Source of the DNA: Candidatus Obscuribacter sp.
Lineage (GTDB): Bacteria > Cyanobacteriota > Vampirovibrionia > Obscuribacterales > Obscuribacteraceae
Assembly: GCA_021772135.1 (NCBI GenBank)
Contig: JADYXQ010000055.1
Span: 1 to 36,858 of the forward strand
Reading direction: 5' to 3'
Length of the DNA stretch: 36,858 nucleotides
A model generated the notes under the pieces. It had not been told where the DNA came from and made no database searches. It was given only the letters and a program-made list of their open reading frames with translations. A program made the translations under genes and the position numbers. Shown here piece after piece: positions 33,912 through 36,858 of the stretch (positions are counted from its first letter, which is position 1; every line of letters begins with the position of its first letter).

Positions 33912-35067
33912 CTTGTTTTAAATTGAAAAGTTCTATGTTGTGATTGGTCTTGCCGTCCAGAACTAATTGGCAGACAATCTCACCAATTACCGGTGCAAAT
34001 TTGAAACCGTGACCTGAACAGGGCGAAGCGAGAAAAATACTCTCGGCGTCATCGGCAAAATCTAGAATAAAACGTTCGTTAACCGTGGTGGTATAAAGGC
34101 AGCTGGCAAAGTCAGCGATCGGTCCATAAGCTTGCGGTAAAATCTCACTGATATATTGCAGTGACCGATTTGCCACCTTTTGATTAAGCTCGTAATCTCT
34201 CATTCTTGTGGTCACCGACTCTCCGCTCATGTGACAGGCAACCTTGATGTGAGAGGCATTGGCGGCCGGCTCAGCCATGCGCGGAAAACCATACATACTC
34301 AAATAAGATCTGGCACCGGCCATGGCATCATAGTCAATCCAGACAGGAAATTTACCGACGTCAAATAAATGCGGCGAAGGGCTTTGCAGAAATAAATATT
34401 GTTCTTGACTGATACTAAGCGGCAATTTGGTCGCTGTGAAACTGTCAAACAAATCCTGAATATAGGCTCCAGCAGCCAGCACCACTTTCTTGGCGCGATA
34501 GACTTTTTCGCCAGCGACAAGCTCCACGCCGGCAAAAGTTTTTAAGCGATCAATTTTTGTCTCAGTAAAAAACTGTGCACCACGAGCTTGGGCCAGGCCC
34601 GTCATGGTGGCAACACTGAGTTCAGCGTCGAGCACGCCTGCGTCTGGTTGAAATACTCCTTCAATTTCTTCAGTCAAACAGAATTGAGGGAAGCGTTCCA
34701 TAATTGCCGAGGCGGGCAGGCGCTCGCAAACAATTTGTGCGCTTTCGAGATTTTCACAGATATTGAAAACCTTCTGTCCCCGACGACCAAAATCAAGACC
34801 ACCTGTGGTGGTGAGCAACTTTGTCTTCGTTAGCTCTTCTATTTGCTGCCAGAGCGGCAGGGCAGCTTGAGCCAGGGGGATATAAGCGGGGTTTTCGTAA
34901 GCAAGGCGAAAAATACGACTACGACCGTGCGAACTGCCATGCTTGTGGTTAAGCTCGAATTGTTCAAATAGTGCCACTGCTGCACCGCGGCGCGCCAGCT
35001 GGCAAGCAGTAGCAGCACCCATGGCGCCGACGCCAACAACAATGACATCATAATCAAGGTTTTGCAC
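33892..35067 (-). CDS. Monomeric sarcosine oxidase-like flavoenzyme
   Basis: A 391-aa DAO-family oxidase, close to monomeric sarcosine oxidase and N-methyltryptophan oxidase. FAD-binding VIVVGVGAMGAATACQLARR at the N-terminus, the family motif KHGSSHGRSRIFRLAYENPA, then FASCLYTTTVNERFILDF with Cys323 in the position that links FAD covalently in the family, and PCSGHGFKFAPVIGEIV near the end. Expected reaction: oxidation of a secondary amine (N-methyl amino acid) with release of hydrogen peroxide. Exact substrate unknown. GTG start at 35065-35067. Confidence 0.88.
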   Translation of the reverse strand: MQNLDYDVIVVGVGAMGAATACQLARRGAAVALFEQFELNHKHGSSHGRSRIFRLAYENPAYIPLAQAALPLWQQIEELTKTKLLTTTGGLDFGRRGQKVFNICENLESAQIVCERLPASAIMERFPQFCLTEEIEGVFQPDAGVLDAELSVATMTGLAQARGAQFFTETKIDRLKTFAGVELVAGEKVYRAKKVVLAAGAYIQDLFDSFTATKLPLSISQEQYLFLQSPSPHLFDVGKFPVWIDYDAMAGARSYLSMYGFPRMAEPAANASHIKVACHMSGESVTTRMRDYELNQKVANRSLQYISEILPQAYGPIADFASCLYTTTVNERFILDFADDAESIFLASPCSGHGFKFAPVIGEIVCQLVLDGKTNHNIELFNLKQALSLKN

Positions 35068-35141
35068 TTGTATTGCCTACCGCTGTTCAATCAAATCAAT
35101 ACAGCTCTCAATTCGCCAAACCACACAGATCTATATGATAA

Positions 35142-35153
35142 TGACAGCTGTCA
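35142..35153. promoter_or_regulatory. 12-bp palindrome in divergent promoter region
   Basis: TGACAGCTGTCA is a perfect palindrome 17 bases before the GT4 ATG and just after a GATAAT (35137-35142) that could be its -10 box. On the minus strand it contains a consensus TTGACA, but no matching -10 at normal spacing. A candidate operator for one or both genes. Confidence 0.3.
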
Positions 35154-35170
35154 ACCGATTTTGAAAGAAA

Positions 35171-36337
35171 ATGCCCCAGCGTTTCCATATAGCTTTTGTC
35201 ATGCGATTGTTCTCCAGCCAGGGTGGCCTGGAACTTTACGCTTTAAAATTAATTGAAGGCTTGCTTGCTGCCGGCCACCGCATCACTGTTATTTGCGAGA
35301 GCGACCATGGCGAACTAACCCATGAAAATTTAACGGTGCATAAATTTAGCCCGCCCAAAAAGGGTGCACGTAAATGGCAAAAAATAGAACACTATCGTAA
35401 GGCGGCGTCAGATGCGGTGGCATCGTTCGGGCCATTTGATATTGTCCATTCGCAACACTTCCCTTTAAAGAAAACTGACGTCGTTACTTTTCATAACCAC
35501 ACAGCCAGTCGTCTTTCATTTGTCGGCTATCCTTTCGAACGTGTGGTAAATAATTTCAAACTGGCTACGGTTCAAGCTTACAAGCTTCGGTATAAATATG
35601 ACCGCGAGCTCTGCCAGGTAGCTTCTATGCGCATCTTTGTGGCAGAAGTAATGAAAGACGATTTTTATAACACTTATAAACTACCGCCGCAGGCACCCTA
35701 TGCTATAGCTCATCCGGGGGCTAGCCTGGCTTCCGCTGGTGAGATAAAAACCGAAGCCGCGGCGGCAAGCGAACAATTTACATTTTTGTTTGTCGGCAAA
35801 GGTTTTCGCAAAAAAGGACTCGATACCTTATTTGCTGCCTGCGCCGCCTTAAAGGCACGAGGTTGTAATTTCCGCCTTCTCATTGCCGGTCTTAAAGAAA
35901 AGCCGCTGCAGCGTCTGCAATTAAAAACAAAGGGTATCAGCAAAGAAGTAGTCTTTCTTGGTTATCAAAAAGACATGGCATCGGTCTACCAGCAAGCTGG
36001 TGTGATTGTCTTACCTTCAAAAATGGAACCCTTTGGCATGGCTCCCATTCAAGCTATGCAATACGGACTGGTACCCATTGTCAGTGCCGTCTGCGGAGTG
36101 GCCGAAGTCTTGAAAAACGGCCACGATTCTTTGTTATTGCAGGACCATTTAAACGCGATCGAGCTGGCGGACCTGATGGAAAAGTTAGCGGGCAGTAGCG
36201 AATTATTCAAAAAATTATCGGCCCAGGCAAAAATTTCGGCGGCGAAAATAACCTGGGACAAAACTGTAGAAGCCAATGTTCAAGCTTATGAACGCATTGA
36301 CAAAGAACGCAATAAAGAAGGAGCTCGTGTTGAGTAA
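35171..36337 (+). CDS. Family 4 glycosyltransferase
   Basis: A 388-aa GT-B enzyme. The N-terminal domain has [20 protein letters not shown] (the GG loop near the donor phosphate) and [10 protein letters not shown]; the C-terminal domain has [40 protein letters not shown] and the donor-binding E-x7-E motif within [20 protein letters not shown]. This resembles WaaG/RfaG-type glucosyltransferases of lipopolysaccharide core synthesis, though the acceptor cannot be read from sequence. Its last codons overlap the start of the DUF255 gene, so the two are translationally coupled. Confidence 0.9.
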   Translation: MPQRFHIAFVMRLFSSQGGLELYALKLIEGLLAAGHRITVICESDHGELTHENLTVHKFSPPKKGARKWQKIEHYRKAASDAVASFGPFDIVHSQHFPLKKTDVVTFHNHTASRLSFVGYPFERVVNNFKLATVQAYKLRYKYDRELCQVASMRIFVAEVMKDDFYNTYKLPPQAPYAIAHPGASLASAGEIKTEAAAASEQFTFLFVGKGFRKKGLDTLFAACAALKARGCNFRLLIAGLKEKPLQRLQLKTKGISKEVVFLGYQKDMASVYQQAGVIVLPSKMEPFGMAPIQAMQYGLVPIVSAVCGVAEVLKNGHDSLLLQDHLNAIELADLMEKLAGSSELFKKLSAQAKISAAKITWDKTVEANVQAYERIDKERNKEGARVE

Positions 36338-36858
36338 GGAAAATAAAAAACAATCTGGTGCGCTCACGCATAGCTCTAGTGCAAAAACAAATCGTCTGGC
36401 GCAAGAAACCAGCACCTATTTGCAGCAGCATTGCCACAACCCGGTTGACTGGTATCCGTGGGGTGAAGAGGCGCTCAGCCTCTCAAAGAAAGAAGACAAG
36501 CCAATTCTTCTCTCGATTGGTTATGCCGCCTGTCACTGGTGCCATGTCATGGCCCACGAATCTTTTGAAGATCAAGAAACCGCCGACTTGATGAACAAAT
36601 TCTATATTAATGTCAAAGTTGATAGAGAAGAACGCACCGATTTAGACGAAATTTATATGAAGGCAATTCAATTGATGACCGGCCACGGCGGCTGGCCCAT
36701 GACGGTTTTTCTCACCCCCGAGAGCAAACCATTTTTTGGTGGTACTTATTTTCCTGTTGACGATCGTCACGGCCTCCCCGGCTTTAAAAAAGTTTTGAAA
36801 AATGTTTCCTCTGCCTGGCAAAATAATCGCGATCAAATTCTCGAAAGCGCTTCTGAAC
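36330..36858 (+). CDS. DUF255 (YyaL/SPATA20-type) thioredoxin-like protein, 3' end outside window
   Basis: Only the N-terminal 176 residues are in the window. They form the DUF255 thioredoxin-like domain: [20 protein letters not shown], then [20 protein letters not shown] with a CxxC pair (CHWC), [16 protein letters not shown] and [20 protein letters not shown]. Full-length members of about 680 aa carry a second (alpha/alpha)6-barrel like that of N-acylglucosamine epimerases; their function is not well known. AAGGAG at 36318-36323 fits a TTG start at 36330 best (six-base spacing); a GTG at 36327 is the alternative. Overlaps the GT4 gene by eight bases. Confidence 0.9.
   Translation, partial: MSKENKKQSGALTHSSSAKTNRLAQETSTYLQQHCHNPVDWYPWGEEALSLSKKEDKPILLSIGYAACHWCHVMAHESFEDQETADLMNKFYINVKVDREERTDLDEIYMKAIQLMTGHGGWPMTVFLTPESKPFFGGTYFPVDDRHGLPGFKKVLKNVSSAWQNNRDQILESASE

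Noticed and set aside
1..36858. tRNA, rRNA, CRISPR arrays, transposases, phage genes or attachment sites
   Set aside because: I looked for T-arm-like GTTCRA contexts in gaps, regularly spaced repeats and transposase motifs by eye and saw none. A covariance-model scan would be needed to exclude small RNAs.

Overview
The window is a dense bacterial chromosome segment with both strands in use, short intergenic gaps and many TTG or GTG starts. The gene mix points to a deep-branching, non-photosynthetic relative of cyanobacteria. It includes kinesin-light-chain-like TPR proteins, one with a Q/P-rich linker, a Tad/Flp pilus locus, a stand-alone CHAD (polyphosphate-binding) protein, a DUF1611/dipeptide-epimerase pair and a heme-oxygenase-like redox enzyme. 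Candidatus Melainabacteria (Obscuribacterales) is the best guess. This is inference from gene content; there is no rRNA or tRNA here to confirm it.

Layout. 1-2000: the 5' part of folC (minus), diverging from a Nudix ADP-ribose pyrophosphatase and a small two-helix membrane protein. 2114-5775: a 773-aa TPR/membrane protein of unknown function, facing a minus-strand pair (TPR protein, then a SpoU-type RNA methyltransferase with a zinc ribbon). 6000-9375: acetyl-CoA synthetase and replicative helicase DnaB, each followed by a clear hairpin terminator. 9424-15239 (minus): a chaperone operon, grpE-dnaK-dnaJ, followed by an exported beta-propeller protein. 15505-17647: an overlapping gene pair resembling dgcN-dgcA (N-acetylation and racemisation of D-glutamate), convergent with a GntR-type regulator. 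18614-26146 (minus): a Tad pilus operon, flp-tadE-cpaB-tadG-cpaE-tadA-tadB-tadC, whose genes nearly all touch or overlap. No secretin or prepilin peptidase is present. A 497-bp intergenic region then separates the pilin from a divergent Fur-family regulator with an unusual C-terminal tail and an exported alpha/beta hydrolase. 28189-31041: a small TPR protein plus a GT2 glycosyltransferase (minus), diverging from a GT4-like glycosyltransferase (plus). 31078-31127: a perfect 50-bp palindrome. 31195-33883: CHAD protein, thioredoxin reductase and a heme-oxygenase-like enzyme. 33892-35067 (minus): a monomeric-sarcosine-oxidase-like flavoenzyme. 35171-end: a GT4 glycosyltransferase and the start of a DUF255 (YyaL-type) protein.

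How the genes may work together. The pilus operon, Fur-family regulator and glycosyltransferases suggest surface attachment and cell-envelope decoration, possibly tuned by metal status: there is a Fur-box-like site upstream of the pilin and a perfect 7-1-7 palindrome just upstream of the Fur gene. The most distinctive non-coding features are the 50-bp palindrome, a 14-bp hairpin separating the pilin from the pilus machinery, and an operator-like inverted repeat abutting a TATAAT box from which a glycosyltransferase mRNA may start at or next to its own start codon. No transposase, phage gene, CRISPR array, tRNA or rRNA was recognised.
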